This document shows positions 8,428 to 16,722 of a stretch of 64,000 bases of DNA, piece after piece. Position 1 is the first letter of the stretch. Each line of letters opens with the position of its first letter. The translations under genes were made by a program, and so were the position numbers. The notes under the pieces were generated by a model. It did not search any database. It saw only the letters and a list, made by a program, of their open reading frames with translations, and had not been told where the DNA came from. Source of the stretch: JBBIJR01 sp037445875 (GTDB lineage: Bacteria; CLD3; SB21); contig JBBIJR010000006.1 of the NCBI GenBank assembly GCA_037445875.1, positions 7,192 to 71,191 on the forward strand, written 5' to 3'.

Positions 8428-11088
8428 ATGAAAATTGTCCTGGGAAGGATAGCACGCTTCTGTTATGAGCAGTACCGTCTGATCCTCTCCGCTCTCGCCG
8501 GTCTCACACTGATTTCAACGTACTTCGTTTCACAGATTCGGATCAGCACAAACAACTTCGACCTGCTGCCCCAGGATTCCAAGATTGTACGCGAATTCTG
8601 GGAAGTGAACGAAGATTTTGGGACGCCCGACAGGCACGTAGTTCTTGTCGAGACGGCGGATTCGCTTCCTCCCGATCCCGATCTGCTCAAGTCCTTTGCC
8701 ACTCAATTCGGTGCCGCGCTGATGCGATCCGGTGACGTGCGGTTGGTCAGTTACGCGCTGACCGATGAACAGAAGTCTTTTATTGAGGAATTCTTCGTCC
8801 GCAATGCTCTGCTGTATCTGTCGTCGGCCGACCTGGACTCCGTGCTGAGGCGCCTCGATGAACAGGAGATCGAGAAAGCCGTTCTCAACTGCAAGAACAT
8901 TCTAAATGCTCCCGTTCCTCCCGATCCACTCGTCAAGAAAATCCTGCGGGACGATCCGTTGCTCATTTCCGAGATTTTCAAGCCGTACATCGAGCGTATG
9001 TTGGGACCGCAGAACGCCTCGCTGCTGAAGGATGCGGAGAGTTACTATTTGTCGAAGGACCGCCGCACGCTGCTGATGTTCGTCAAACCGGTGGGTGTAC
9101 CCAACGATACGCGATTCTGCGAGGACTTCATCACCTTGAACGAGGGCCTGCGCGATTCCGTACTGGCCGCGATGAAGGAGGACGGAAAACGTGTGCGCGT
9201 CACGCTGGGCGGCAACTATGTCACCGCGCTGGCCAACGCGCGGGCGGTTAAGCAGGGGCTGATCAACAGTTCGTTTCTGGTGATCATCTTCATCCTGATC
9301 CTCTTCTACCTGTTTTACGGCAATGTCCGTGCGCTGCTCTTCATCACGACTCCGATCATCGTCGGCGTGGTCTGGGTGTTCGCGCTCGGGGACATGATGT
9401 TCGGCAAGATCAACATCATTACCGCCTCCGCCGGTGCCATGCTGCTCGGCCTCGGCGTGGATTATTCGATCCATCTGTACAACCGGTTCATCGAACAGGA
9501 AGAGTTCCACCGTCACCAATCCGTTCTGCAGAATCTCGTGATTACCTTTCGCGAAACCGGCAGCAGTGTGCTGTACGGGGCCGCGAGCACCGCGTTCGTC
9601 TTTATCGTGTTGATGGTGACCGAGTTTCGGGGGCTGTATGAACTCGGATTTCTGGGCGGCATCGGTATCTTGATTCTGTTTTTTGCCGTATTACTCATCA
9701 TGCCCGGTGAAATCAGGATTCGTGGACGCAAGGTCCTCAAGGGGAGGCATCTCCAACGCGTCCTGAGCAAGGTCCTCACGCTGAATTCGCGGTTTGTCCT
9801 TCGACACCCCAAGTACATCACTACCGGAGCGACCGTCGTGTCTCTGCTCATGGTGGCGGTTCTGTTCGACATTATTCCCAGCCAGGATGAGGGCCTGGGC
9901 GTGACTTTTGACGAGAACATCGAGAACATCCGGAGCCGCAACGACGTGGATGTCCGCATGGTCAAAAGGCTGCAGGAGAAGTTCGGGAGCCACTTCAAAC
10001 CGATCAGCGTCGTTTGCAGCGCCACGTCGGACGAAGTGCTGATCGAGCGATTGCGTAAACTGAACGACAAGATGGACAGCCTCGTGGCGGGAGGAATGGT
10101 AAAGGAGTACAACTCACTGCTCCGCTACATCCCCACCATCGAGCAGCAGAAAGCCAATCTGGCCAAGATCCGTTCCGTCGACGTGGAGGGAGTGTTGTTC
10201 AAGGTTCGGCTGGAAATGTCCAGGCACGGTTTGCGTATGAACTATTTTCGGCTGGACCGACTGCGGAGCATGCTGAGCGTGCACGAGCCCATCACGATCC
10301 ACAACTTGCAAGCCGAGGGGTTCGGCGAGATCATGCACCACTTCTATGTCGAACGCGAGGGGATCAAGAAAGTGGTCACTCAGGTCGAACTCGCCGGCGC
10401 CACGCATCGGATCGACGTCGTGAACGACTTTGTGCGTGAAATCACCCAGGATCCGCAGCTGAAAGACGAAAACATCATCATCACGGGCATTCGCGTGGTG
10501 ACGGCCGAATTCCTCACTCTCGTGAAGAAGGACTTCTCCGTGGCCGTCGTGGCGTCGGTTCTGGCGGTGCTGATCCTGGTAACAGTGAAATATCGCAGCG
10601 TACGCGCCGTCCTGGTGTGTACCGTTCCGCTGCTGTTCGGTATCCTTTGCATCACCGGTGTAATGCGTCTGCTCGGTCTAAAGATCAACTTCGTCAACAT
10701 GATCACGCTGCCGCTGCTCATCGGAAGCGGCGTAGACTACGGCATCTATATCATCAGCCGGTATCTCGAGGACCGCCGGCACGACGTTCTCGCGGCCATT
10801 ACGGAGACGGGGCAATCGCTCTTCCTTTCGGCCATGACCACGGTGGTGGGGTTCGGCTCGCTGATTTTCGTGGACAACCAGGGCCTGTCAAGCCTCGGTT
10901 ACATGTGTGCCCTCGGCATTATTGTCTGTGCACTGTCGTCTCTGATAGTCCTGCCTGCGATGCTCAGGCTGTGGGGCAAGAAGATCTGGAAAACCTATCT
11001 TCCGGAGGACGAGTTGGAAGCTCTGATGAGTGTCGTGTTGGCTTCCAAGAAACAGCCGATGAAAAGAAAAGCTGAGAGGCCGGCATGA
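8428..11088 (+). CDS. RND/MMPL superfamily exporter (HAE3-like)
   Basis: 886 residues with the two-fold RND layout: helix 1, a large periplasmic domain (about 40-270), five helices including the sterol-sensing-like segment GAMLLGLGVDYSIHLYNRF, then a repeat with a second periplasmic domain (about 485-690) and helices ending with the paired motif LLIGSGVDYGIYIISRYLE. The length and absence of a TolC-docking insertion fit the HAE3/MMPL group, which moves lipids or hydrophobic molecules using the proton gradient. The GVDYS/GVDYG aspartates are the likely proton relay. It overlaps the NlpC gene by 4 nt. The substrate is not deducible. Confidence 0.9.
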   Translation: MKIVLGRIARFCYEQYRLILSALAGLTLISTYFVSQIRISTNNFDLLPQDSKIVREFWEVNEDFGTPDRHVVLVETADSLPPDPDLLKSFATQFGAALMRSGDVRLVSYALTDEQKSFIEEFFVRNALLYLSSADLDSVLRRLDEQEIEKAVLNCKNILNAPVPPDPLVKKILRDDPLLISEIFKPYIERMLGPQNASLLKDAESYYLSKDRRTLLMFVKPVGVPNDTRFCEDFITLNEGLRDSVLAAMKEDGKRVRVTLGGNYVTALANARAVKQGLINSSFLVIIFILILFYLFYGNVRALLFITTPIIVGVVWVFALGDMMFGKINIITASAGAMLLGLGVDYSIHLYNRFIEQEEFHRHQSVLQNLVITFRETGSSVLYGAASTAFVFIVLMVTEFRGLYELGFLGGIGILILFFAVLLIMPGEIRIRGRKVLKGRHLQRVLSKVLTLNSRFVLRHPKYITTGATVVSLLMVAVLFDIIPSQDEGLGVTFDENIENIRSRNDVDVRMVKRLQEKFGSHFKPISVVCSATSDEVLIERLRKLNDKMDSLVAGGMVKEYNSLLRYIPTIEQQKANLAKIRSVDVEGVLFKVRLEMSRHGLRMNYFRLDRLRSMLSVHEPITIHNLQAEGFGEIMHHFYVEREGIKKVVTQVELAGATHRIDVVNDFVREITQDPQLKDENIIITGIRVVTAEFLTLVKKDFSVAVVASVLAVLILVTVKYRSVRAVLVCTVPLLFGILCITGVMRLLGLKINFVNMITLPLLIGSGVDYGIYIISRYLEDRRHDVLAAITETGQSLFLSAMTTVVGFGSLIFVDNQGLSSLGYMCALGIIVCALSSLIVLPAMLRLWGKKIWKTYLPEDELEALMSVVLASKKQPMKRKAERPA

Positions 11089-11642
11089 GTTTCCGCGTTC
11101 TCCGCCTGTTCGCTTGTCTCAGCGCCGCCTGGCTGGGGTCCTGTACGCCCATGCCGATCTATACGTCGGCCAACCGATCCGGGACAACGAAAACCGGTGA
11201 GGGCCACACGGGAACTGCAACGGGGGCCTCGACCGGTGTCTACCGGTCCGGAATTCCCGAAAAACAGCGAAACGCCGTGATGGCGGAGATCCGGGAGTGG
11301 ATGGGAACTCCGTATCGTTTCGGAGTCGTGGAGAAGGGCAAGGGAACCGACTGTTCGGGTTTTGTGGGATTCGTGTTTAGAAATATCCTCGAGGTGGAAC
11401 TGCCGCGGGAAGCCGCAGACATGTATGAGAGGGGAGAGCATATCACGGAAGCCGAACTTCGATTTGGGGACTTGGTTTTTTTTCAGAACACGTACAAAGG
11501 GGCGCACGGTGCCTCTCATGTTGGGATTTACGTCGGGGACGGCCAGTTTGCCCATGCCAGCACCACCGTCGGTGTGACGCTCTCACGCCTTTCCGAAGAG
11601 TACTACCGCTCGCACTTCATGGGCTGTAGACGCGTTCTATGA
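11085..11642 (+). CDS. NlpC/P60 family lipoprotein (cell-wall peptidase)
   Basis: 185 residues. The signal peptide ends in a lipobox (LGSC), so an envelope lipoprotein is predicted. A low-complexity Gly/Thr/Ser linker precedes the NlpC/P60 domain (about residues 60-185). The catalytic Cys is in GTDCSGFVG and the His is in GASHVGIYVGDG, with the third polar residue expected near the end (FAHAST). Members hydrolyse gamma-D-Glu-diaminopimelate bonds in peptidoglycan. It converges on the LOG-like gene, the two coding ends overlapping by 6 nt. Confidence 0.9.
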   Translation: MSFRVLRLFACLSAAWLGSCTPMPIYTSANRSGTTKTGEGHTGTATGASTGVYRSGIPEKQRNAVMAEIREWMGTPYRFGVVEKGKGTDCSGFVGFVFRNILEVELPREAADMYERGEHITEAELRFGDLVFFQNTYKGAHGASHVGIYVGDGQFAHASTTVGVTLSRLSEEYYRSHFMGCRRVL

Positions 11643-12158
11643 TCCCCGTCCGGTAAATCGCTCCGCTTGGACCTGCTGGACGATGTGCCTGAGTTCGTCG
11701 AGTGTGGAGCAGACTTCAGGAAACGGGCCGCGCCGGTGGTCAAGCGGCCCGGGGCCCAGCCGGTCACTCCATCCCCCGCTCCCTTTCCACAGTACGATCC
11801 GCTTGCCGTTCATCCACGCGAACGCAATTTCACTCAGCGTGCCCGCGCCGCCTCCTACGGCCACCACAAGGTCCCCTGCGAGAACGGTCAGCGCGTTGCG
11901 AGCATGAGCCATGCCGGTCGGCAGCACGACTTGGGTCCACGGATTGGCATCCTCGAAATTGGCGGACGGGAGGATACCAACGGTGAGACCTCCCGCTTCT
12001 TCGGCCCCTTGCGCCGCGGCTTCCATGATACCTCCGCCCCCTCCGGTCACGATCACGCAGCCGCACTCCGCCAGCATGCGGCCGATCGCCATCGCGTGGG
12101 CGCGATTTTCCTCCCCTGCCTCCGATTCCCCGATCACTGTAACCTGCATGCGCCTCAT
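11637..12158 (-). CDS. LOG-family/TIGR00725-like Rossmann protein
   Basis: 173 residues from ATG 12158, chosen because GGAGGAG sits 6 nt upstream. A longer TTG start at 12179 would lie inside the -10 element of its own promoter. Motifs are VIVTGGGGGIMEAAAQGA and VAVGGGAGTLSEIAFAW, the second being the PGGxGTxxE-type nucleotide-binding loop of the lysine decarboxylase-like (LOG) family with the Pro-Gly replaced. Homologues with this variant (TIGR00725) are predicted Rossmann proteins acting on nucleotides. No biochemical role can be assigned with confidence. Confidence 0.82.
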   Translation of the reverse strand: MRRMQVTVIGESEAGEENRAHAMAIGRMLAECGCVIVTGGGGGIMEAAAQGAEEAGGLTVGILPSANFEDANPWTQVVLPTGMAHARNALTVLAGDLVVAVGGGAGTLSEIAFAWMNGKRIVLWKGSGGWSDRLGPGPLDHRRGPFPEVCSTLDELRHIVQQVQAERFTGRGS

Positions 12159-12178
12159 ATCCAACTCCTCCGTGAGCA

Positions 12179-12207
12179 ATCGTACGAAAAAACGGCAAAG
12201 CTGTCAA
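12179..12207 (-). promoter_or_regulatory. Sigma-70-like promoter for the LOG-like gene
   Basis: On the minus strand a perfect TTGACA (12207-12202), a 17-bp spacer and TACGAT (12184-12179), 21 nt upstream of the ATG at 12158. Confidence 0.6.
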
Positions 12208-12222
12208 CGGACAGAATTGTTC

Positions 12223-12251
12223 TTGAAGAAAGTAACGCGCTTCTCTATTTT
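12223..12251 (+). promoter_or_regulatory. Sigma-70-like promoter for ribD
   Basis: TTGAAG (12223-12228), a 17-bp spacer and TATTTT (12246-12251), about 19 nt before the ribD ATG at 12271. It is divergent from the LOG promoter, with which it forms a compact 112-bp intergenic region. Confidence 0.45.
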
Positions 12252-12270
12252 GAGTCACCTTGGAAAAGAC

Positions 12271-13377
12271 ATGAACTCCGACGAGCACTACATGAAGCGG
12301 GCGCTGGCCCTGGCCAGACGAGGCATGGGTCGGACCCGGACCAATCCGATGGTGGGTGCGGTACTCGTTGACGATCAGCGAGGCAATCCGCGGGTTGTGG
12401 GGGAGGGATTCCATCGCGCCTATGGAGGCCCGCACGCGGAAGTGGAGGCCATCCGCAGCGCCCATGGGAGGGGATTTGCGGATCTTTCAGCGGCGACCCT
12501 CTATGTCAATCTGGAGCCCTGCTGCCATTTCGGAAAGACCCCGCCATGCACGGACCTCATTGTCCGAGAGCGAATCCACCGAGTCGTCTGTGGGACCGTT
12601 GACCCGTTTCCGGCGGTATCGGGGAAAGGCGTCACTCGTCTGCGCAACGCAGGCGTCGACGTCACGTGCGGCGTCCTCGAAGAGGCGTGCCGAGAATTGA
12701 ATCGCGTATTCTTCAAGCATGTCCGAACAGGCCTGCCCTGGGTCACAATCAAAATGGCTCAATCTCTTGATGGGCGCATTGCGGCGGCGAGCGGGAACTC
12801 AAAGTGGATTTCGTCGGAAACCTCGCGGCGCAACGTACACAGAATGCGCAGCCGGTACGATGCAGTACTGGTAGGGGCAGGCACCGTTCTGGCCGACGAT
12901 CCGGAACTCACGGTGCGCCTCGTGCGCGGACGCCACCCCCGCCGCATTGTGGTGGACGGTCGCCTGCGGATTCCGATGGAGGCGCGCGTCCTGGACGGTT
13001 CAGCCGGAGCGATCGTGATCACATCCCGGAACGCTCCCCGATCTGCGGTGCATCGCCTGCAGCGAAGGGGCGTCGTCGTGTATGAGGTCGCGGGATCGCG
13101 TGAACGGCTTCCGCTGAGGAACGCCCTGAAAAGACTGGTACGGGAGCAGCAGATTGCATCGGTCCTCGTCGAAGGAGGCGCCTACACGGTCGGCGAGTTC
13201 CTGCGGCAGCGTTTGGCCGATGATCTGATCCTCTTTGTCGCTCCCCGGATCATGGGAAGCGGCAAAACCGCGGTTGAGGCGCACCTCGCGGCGACCGTAG
13301 GGCACGCACCACGGCTGCACGAATGGTCCATCGGCAAATCCGGCGACGACTTGGTCGTAAGAGGTCGGTTGAAATGA
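12271..13377 (+). CDS. ribD: Bifunctional diaminohydroxyphosphoribosylaminopyrimidine deaminase / aminouracil reductase
   Basis: 368 residues. The N-terminal deaminase domain (about 1-145) has the zinc ligands in GPHAEVEAI and LEPCCHFGKTPPC. The C-terminal reductase domain (about 150-368) begins WVTIKMAQSLDGRIA and has the NADPH loop around VLVGAGTVLADDPELTVR and VLVEGGAYTVGEF. It performs the second and third steps of riboflavin synthesis from the GTP-derived pyrimidine. The frame is open further upstream, but ATG 12271 is preceded by a purine-rich site and fits the family N-terminus. No other rib genes are adjacent. The stop overlaps the start of the LysE-like gene. Confidence 0.95.
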   Translation: MNSDEHYMKRALALARRGMGRTRTNPMVGAVLVDDQRGNPRVVGEGFHRAYGGPHAEVEAIRSAHGRGFADLSAATLYVNLEPCCHFGKTPPCTDLIVRERIHRVVCGTVDPFPAVSGKGVTRLRNAGVDVTCGVLEEACRELNRVFFKHVRTGLPWVTIKMAQSLDGRIAAASGNSKWISSETSRRNVHRMRSRYDAVLVGAGTVLADDPELTVRLVRGRHPRRIVVDGRLRIPMEARVLDGSAGAIVITSRNAPRSAVHRLQRRGVVVYEVAGSRERLPLRNALKRLVREQQIASVLVEGGAYTVGEFLRQRLADDLILFVAPRIMGSGKTAVEAHLAATVGHAPRLHEWSIGKSGDDLVVRGRLK

Positions 13378-14078
13378 TGACAGTGATCCACGTCAGCATG
13401 GCATTCTTCTACGGGCTGGGAATCGGTTTTGCCAATTCCATTCCGTTTGGTCCCATCAATCTGTCGATCATCGAAACCAGCTTCAAGAAAGGCTTCTGGC
13501 ATGCTTTTATGATCGGTTTGGGGGCCCTCGTGATCGACATCCTGTATTGTGCGATCGGTGTTTTCGGTTTGTCGATGGCGAGGGAGTACCTCGAGTTTCT
13601 CTTCCTGCCGCTGAGTTTTCCCGTGTTCATGGTCCTCGGCGGGCGCCTGGTTCAACTGGGCTACCGGGGCGACTTCGAAGTTCCCCAGGCCGTGGCCAAT
13701 GCGCGTGAAATGAGCAAACACTTTTCTTTGGGATTCGTGCTGTATCTGGCCAATCCGCTGGCGGTCGGATTCTGGGTTTTCGTAATGGGTGTTCTGTTCA
13801 CTTACGAGCTGATACGCCGTACCATGACGGATCAGCTCAGTTTTGTGATCGGAATGGCCATGGGTACAGGCCTCTATTTCTTTGTCCTGGCGAAGTTCGT
13901 CGTCTGGCGTCGGCAGAGAATCTCCACAAAAACGATCCGGCGGATTTCCATCGGCACGGGCGTGGCGCTCCCCGGCATGTTCGAGCTGTACGGCTTCACG
14001 CCNNNNNNNNNNGGCACGGGCGTGGCGCTCATGGCCTTCGGGTGTTATTTCGGTTATCTGTGGTACACAACCTGGTAA
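13374..14078 (+). CDS. LysE/RhtB family amino-acid exporter, interrupted by an assembly gap
   Basis: About 214 residues plus the gap. The N-terminus, GIGFANSIPFGPINLSIIE, carries the family's P-G-P substrate-loop motif, and roughly six helices follow. ATG 13374 overlaps the ribD stop and gives the normal membrane-in-first-helix start. Near the C-terminus ten Ns (14003-14012) interrupt the gene. The 18 bp before the questionable segment (13953-13970) are identical to the 18 bp after the Ns (14013-14030), spaced exactly 60 nt, so merging the copies keeps the frame and yields a normal LysE ending (TGVALMAFGCYFGYLW). The tail 13971-14002 is probably an assembly error. Confidence 0.85.
   Translation: MMTVIHVSMAFFYGLGIGFANSIPFGPINLSIIETSFKKGFWHAFMIGLGALVIDILYCAIGVFGLSMAREYLEFLFLPLSFPVFMVLGGRLVQLGYRGDFEVPQAVANAREMSKHFSLGFVLYLANPLAVGFWVFVMGVLFTYELIRRTMTDQLSFVIGMAMGTGLYFFVLAKFVVWRRQRISTKTIRRISIGTGVALPGMFELYGFTXXXXGTGVALMAFGCYFGYLWYTTW
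13953..13970 (+). repeat. 18-bp direct repeat flanking the scaffold gap, copy 1
   Basis: GGCACGGGCGTGGCGCTC at 13953-13970 is identical to the 18 bp immediately after the gap (14013-14030). It is best read as the unmerged overlap of two contigs. Confidence 0.85.
14003..14012. other. Assembly gap (10 Ns) inside the LysE-like gene
   Basis: Ten consecutive Ns. The right side starts with the second copy of the 18-bp repeat (14013-14030). The true gap is probably negative, that is, the contigs overlap. Confidence 0.98.
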
Positions 14079-14097
14079 CAGCGTTTTGGAAGCCGCC

Positions 14098-14763
14098 ATG
14101 AAAACCGTCGGTCTGATGGTGTTCGATTTCGACGGTACGCTGGTTGATTCGCTGGACGACATCGCTGTTTCCGTCAATGCCATGCTGGGATCGCTGGGTC
14201 TTGATTCGGTGCCGAAAGAGCGTGTTCGCGGTTATGTTGGAGACGGCATCCCGATGCTCGTGCACCGTGCGATCGCCTTCCATCGGGAAGCATCGGCGGA
14301 GTTGGTCGGCGAGGCAATTCGCATATATCTGGACCATCACGAAAAGCACTGCCTGGTGCACACGCGGGTGTATCCCGGCGTCGAGGAAGTCCTCCGGCAT
14401 TTTTCATCGGTCAGAAAAGTAATTGTCAGCAACAAGCAAACGGTTTTGACGAGGACCATTGCCCGTGCCCTTCGACTCGATCATCATTTCGTGCGGATAC
14501 TGGGCGGAGACTCTATGCCGTTCAAGAAGCCCGATCCACGCGTGGTGGAGTGGCTCTGCTCGGAGTTTAGACTGAGGCCGTCGGAGATCGTCATCATCGG
14601 GGACGGAATCCAGGACATCCACTGCGGACGGGCCGCGGGAGCGTTGACATGTGCCGTGACGTACGGGTTCGGCGACCGTTCCGGATTGAAAGAGGCAGAT
14701 TTCGTAATCAACGATCCGACCGAATTGAGGGAACTGTTTAACGCCGGGAACAACGATGGTTGA
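14098..14763 (+). CDS. HAD-superfamily hydrolase, phosphoglycolate phosphatase-like
   Basis: 221 residues from ATG 14098. HAD motif I is DFDGTLVDS (nucleophile Asp10), motif II is IVSNK, motif III is the lysine in PFKKPDP, and motif IV is IGDGIQDIHCGRAAG. The helical cap between motifs I and II is of the Gph/PGMB type. Such enzymes dephosphorylate small molecules such as 2-phosphoglycolate, but the exact substrate cannot be read from sequence. It lies 19 nt after the LysE-like gene and overlaps the DUF58 gene by 8 nt, so the ribD-LysE-HAD-DUF58 genes probably form one transcript. Confidence 0.88.
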   Translation: MKTVGLMVFDFDGTLVDSLDDIAVSVNAMLGSLGLDSVPKERVRGYVGDGIPMLVHRAIAFHREASAELVGEAIRIYLDHHEKHCLVHTRVYPGVEEVLRHFSSVRKVIVSNKQTVLTRTIARALRLDHHFVRILGGDSMPFKKPDPRVVEWLCSEFRLRPSEIVIIGDGIQDIHCGRAAGALTCAVTYGFGDRSGLKEADFVINDPTELRELFNAGNNDG

Positions 14764-15643
14764 CCGCGAGATATTGAAGAAAGTGAGACGGATCGAAATC
14801 CGCACCCGCCGTCTGGTGAACAACATTTTCAGCGGGGAGTATCACAGCGTCTTCAAGGGTCGCGGCATGTCGTTTGCCGAGGTCCGAGAGTACCAGTTCG
14901 GCGACGAGGTGCGGTTCATCGACTGGAATGTGTCGGCCCGAATGGATCGGCCGTATGTGAAAGTCTTTGAGGAAGAGCGCGAACAGACCCTGATGATCCT
15001 GTTCGATGCCAGCGGATCCGGTGACTTCGGGACGTCCGTCCAGACCAAGAGGGAACTGATGGTGGAGATGGCAGCGGTCGTGGCGTTCAGTGCCATCCGC
15101 AACAACGACAAGGTCGGGTTGTTGATGTTCAGCGATCGCGTCGAAAAGTTTATTCCACCGAAAAAGGGCAAGTCGCACGTTCTTCGCCTTATCCGGGAGC
15201 TGTTGACGTTCGAGCCTGAGCGGAAAGGTACCCGCATCGAATCGGCATTGGAATACGCCCTGCACGTTCTGAACCGGCGCAGCGTTGTATTCTTGATGAG
15301 CGACCTGTTTGACGAAGGATTCGACAAGCCGTTGAGAGCGATGGCCCGAAGACATGATCTGGTGGCTGTTCGCGTGTACGACAGGCTCGAACAATCGATG
15401 CCTGCGGTCGGACTACTCGTCATGCGCGACGCGGAGACGGGCGAAGTGCGTGAGGTCGACACCAACGATGCATCCGTGCGCCGAGCCCTGCTGGAAATAG
15501 ACCGGGGAAGAAGGAATGCCCAGGAGTCCATCCTGCGCAGACACCGCGTGGACCTGGTCGACATTGCAACAGGGTCCGACTATGTGGAGGCCCTCGTGAG
15601 GTTCTTTGAAACGAGAGAACGAAGGGTCCTGAGAGGCACCTGA
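14756..15643 (+). CDS. DUF58 domain protein (vWA-like)
   Basis: 295 residues. It opens with the helical segment KKVRRIEIRTRRLVNNIFSG and the diagnostic stretch GRGMSFAEVREYQFGDEVR followed by IDWNVSARMDRPYVKVFEEE, characteristic of DUF58. A von Willebrand A-like fold follows, with LILFDASGSGDFG replacing the classical DxSxS. Relatives are usually encoded next to MoxR AAA ATPases and other vWA proteins (aerotolerance-type loci), but no MoxR gene lies in this window. Its role is probably MoxR-linked assembly, which is inference only. Confidence 0.9.
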   Translation: MVDREILKKVRRIEIRTRRLVNNIFSGEYHSVFKGRGMSFAEVREYQFGDEVRFIDWNVSARMDRPYVKVFEEEREQTLMILFDASGSGDFGTSVQTKRELMVEMAAVVAFSAIRNNDKVGLLMFSDRVEKFIPPKKGKSHVLRLIRELLTFEPERKGTRIESALEYALHVLNRRSVVFLMSDLFDEGFDKPLRAMARRHDLVAVRVYDRLEQSMPAVGLLVMRDAETGEVREVDTNDASVRRALLEIDRGRRNAQESILRRHRVDLVDIATGSDYVEALVRFFETRERRVLRGT

Positions 15644-15722
15644 GTGGCCCCGGTCAAGTCATTGAATTTCCTGAGACGGCAGTGAGCCGGACATTACTCG
15701 CGACGACCCGGCAACTTACCTA

Positions 15723-15759
15723 TTGACATATTGACATATTTGCCTTAAGTTTATAAAAA
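15723..15759 (+). promoter_or_regulatory. Candidate overlapping promoters for the response-regulator operon
   Basis: Two TTGACA hexamers, 8 bp apart (15723-15728 and 15731-15736), each have a candidate -10: TAAGTT at 15746-15751 (17-bp spacer) for the first, and TATAAA at 15752-15757 (15 bp) or TAAAAA at 15754-15759 (17 bp) for the second. They lie in a 165-bp gene-free stretch before the GTG start at 15809. Confidence 0.5.
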
Positions 15760-15808
15760 TGCGTGAGTTCTGGGATTCCATTATCGAACAAACGAATGAG
15801 GTTTCGCC

Positions 15809-16663
15809 GTGGATGTCGTGTTCGAACGTGCCAAGGACCTGAAGGAAAAAGTCGAGACCATCATGTTGAAGAAGGTGGAATGGGGCATCCTGTTTTCCGT
15901 CGACGGTGAACGTTCAGTGGCCGAAATTGCATCCAAGGTCAACCGGGACGAGGACTTTGTAAAAATCGTACTCAAAAAGCTAGCCGGTCAGGACCTTGTT
16001 GTAGGCGATGTCGCGGCTCTGCAAGTCCCCGAGGAGGCCGCGCGCAAGCCCGAGGCAAAGAAAGAAGAGAGCAAGAAGAAAGAAGCTGAGGCCACTAAAG
16101 CGAAGAAAGCCAAGGAGCCGAAAGTCGAATCCGAAGCCAGGCCCGCCAAGTCCAAGAAAGAGCCCAAGGAACCAAAAGAGGCCAAGGCTGAGTTTGATGT
16201 GGCCGAGATTACGGAAGAGCCTAAGGTTTCAGCCAAACCCGAGCCAAAGCCCGAGGTCAAGGCACCCGCCGCGAAGCTCCCGGCCAAAGGCGGAGGACGT
16301 TCCATCCTTGTGATCGACGACAGCATCGTGATCCAAAAGATGGTTGAGATTGCACTCGAGAATGAAACCCACCAGCTGGCCACGGCCATGAAGGGAGAAG
16401 AGGCGATCAAGGTCGCCAGGGAGACTCAGCCCGATTTGATTTTGCTCGATATCATGCTACCCGACATGAGCGGGGTGGACGTGATGAAAGGGATTCGCGA
16501 AGCGGGCGGCCCCCTGGAATCGGTGCCGATCATCATTCTGAGCGGCAAGGACTCCAGTCAAGACAAGGACGTGGCCCTGAGCAGCGGCGCCAATGACTTC
16601 CTCACCAAACCCTTCCACGACGAGGATCTGCTGGCGAAGGTCCACGAGTATCTCGGAAAATAA
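15809..16663 (+). CDS. Response regulator with N-terminal helical domain and charged linker
   Basis: 284 residues from GTG 15809, with GAGG 8-9 nt upstream. Residues 1-75 form a compact winged-helix-like domain (GILFSVDGERSVAEIASKV). Residues 80-165 are a low-complexity K/E/A/P linker. Residues 168-284 are a CheY-type receiver with the acidic pair in VIDDS, the phosphoacceptor Asp214 in LLLDIMLPDMSG, the SGKDS segment and the lysine in LTKPF. No output DNA-binding domain follows the receiver. The next gene encodes a multi-HPt protein, so the two probably exchange phosphate. The N-terminal domain could bind a partner such as a polarity or motility protein. Confidence 0.88.
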   Translation: MDVVFERAKDLKEKVETIMLKKVEWGILFSVDGERSVAEIASKVNRDEDFVKIVLKKLAGQDLVVGDVAALQVPEEAARKPEAKKEESKKKEAEATKAKKAKEPKVESEARPAKSKKEPKEPKEAKAEFDVAEITEEPKVSAKPEPKPEVKAPAAKLPAKGGGRSILVIDDSIVIQKMVEIALENETHQLATAMKGEEAIKVARETQPDLILLDIMLPDMSGVDVMKGIREAGGPLESVPIIILSGKDSSQDKDVALSSGANDFLTKPFHDEDLLAKVHEYLGK

Positions 16664-16692
16664 CTGTCGAGTACCTGTAGACTGCGGATCTC

Positions 16693-16717
16693 AGGACCTT
16701 GGAGGGTCTTTTCTTTT
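16693..16717 (+). terminator. Weak intrinsic terminator or attenuator
   Basis: AGGACC (16693-16698) can pair with GGTCTT (16705-16710) around a 6-nt loop, followed by TTCTTTTG. The stem is short with one G-U pair. It lies between the response regulator and the HPt gene, so it may only reduce read-through. Confidence 0.35.
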
Positions 16718-16722
16718 GATGC

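Noticed and set aside
12159..12179. TTG start at 12179 for the LOG-like gene
   Set aside because: This start lies within the -10 element, while ATG 12158 has an ideal ribosome site.
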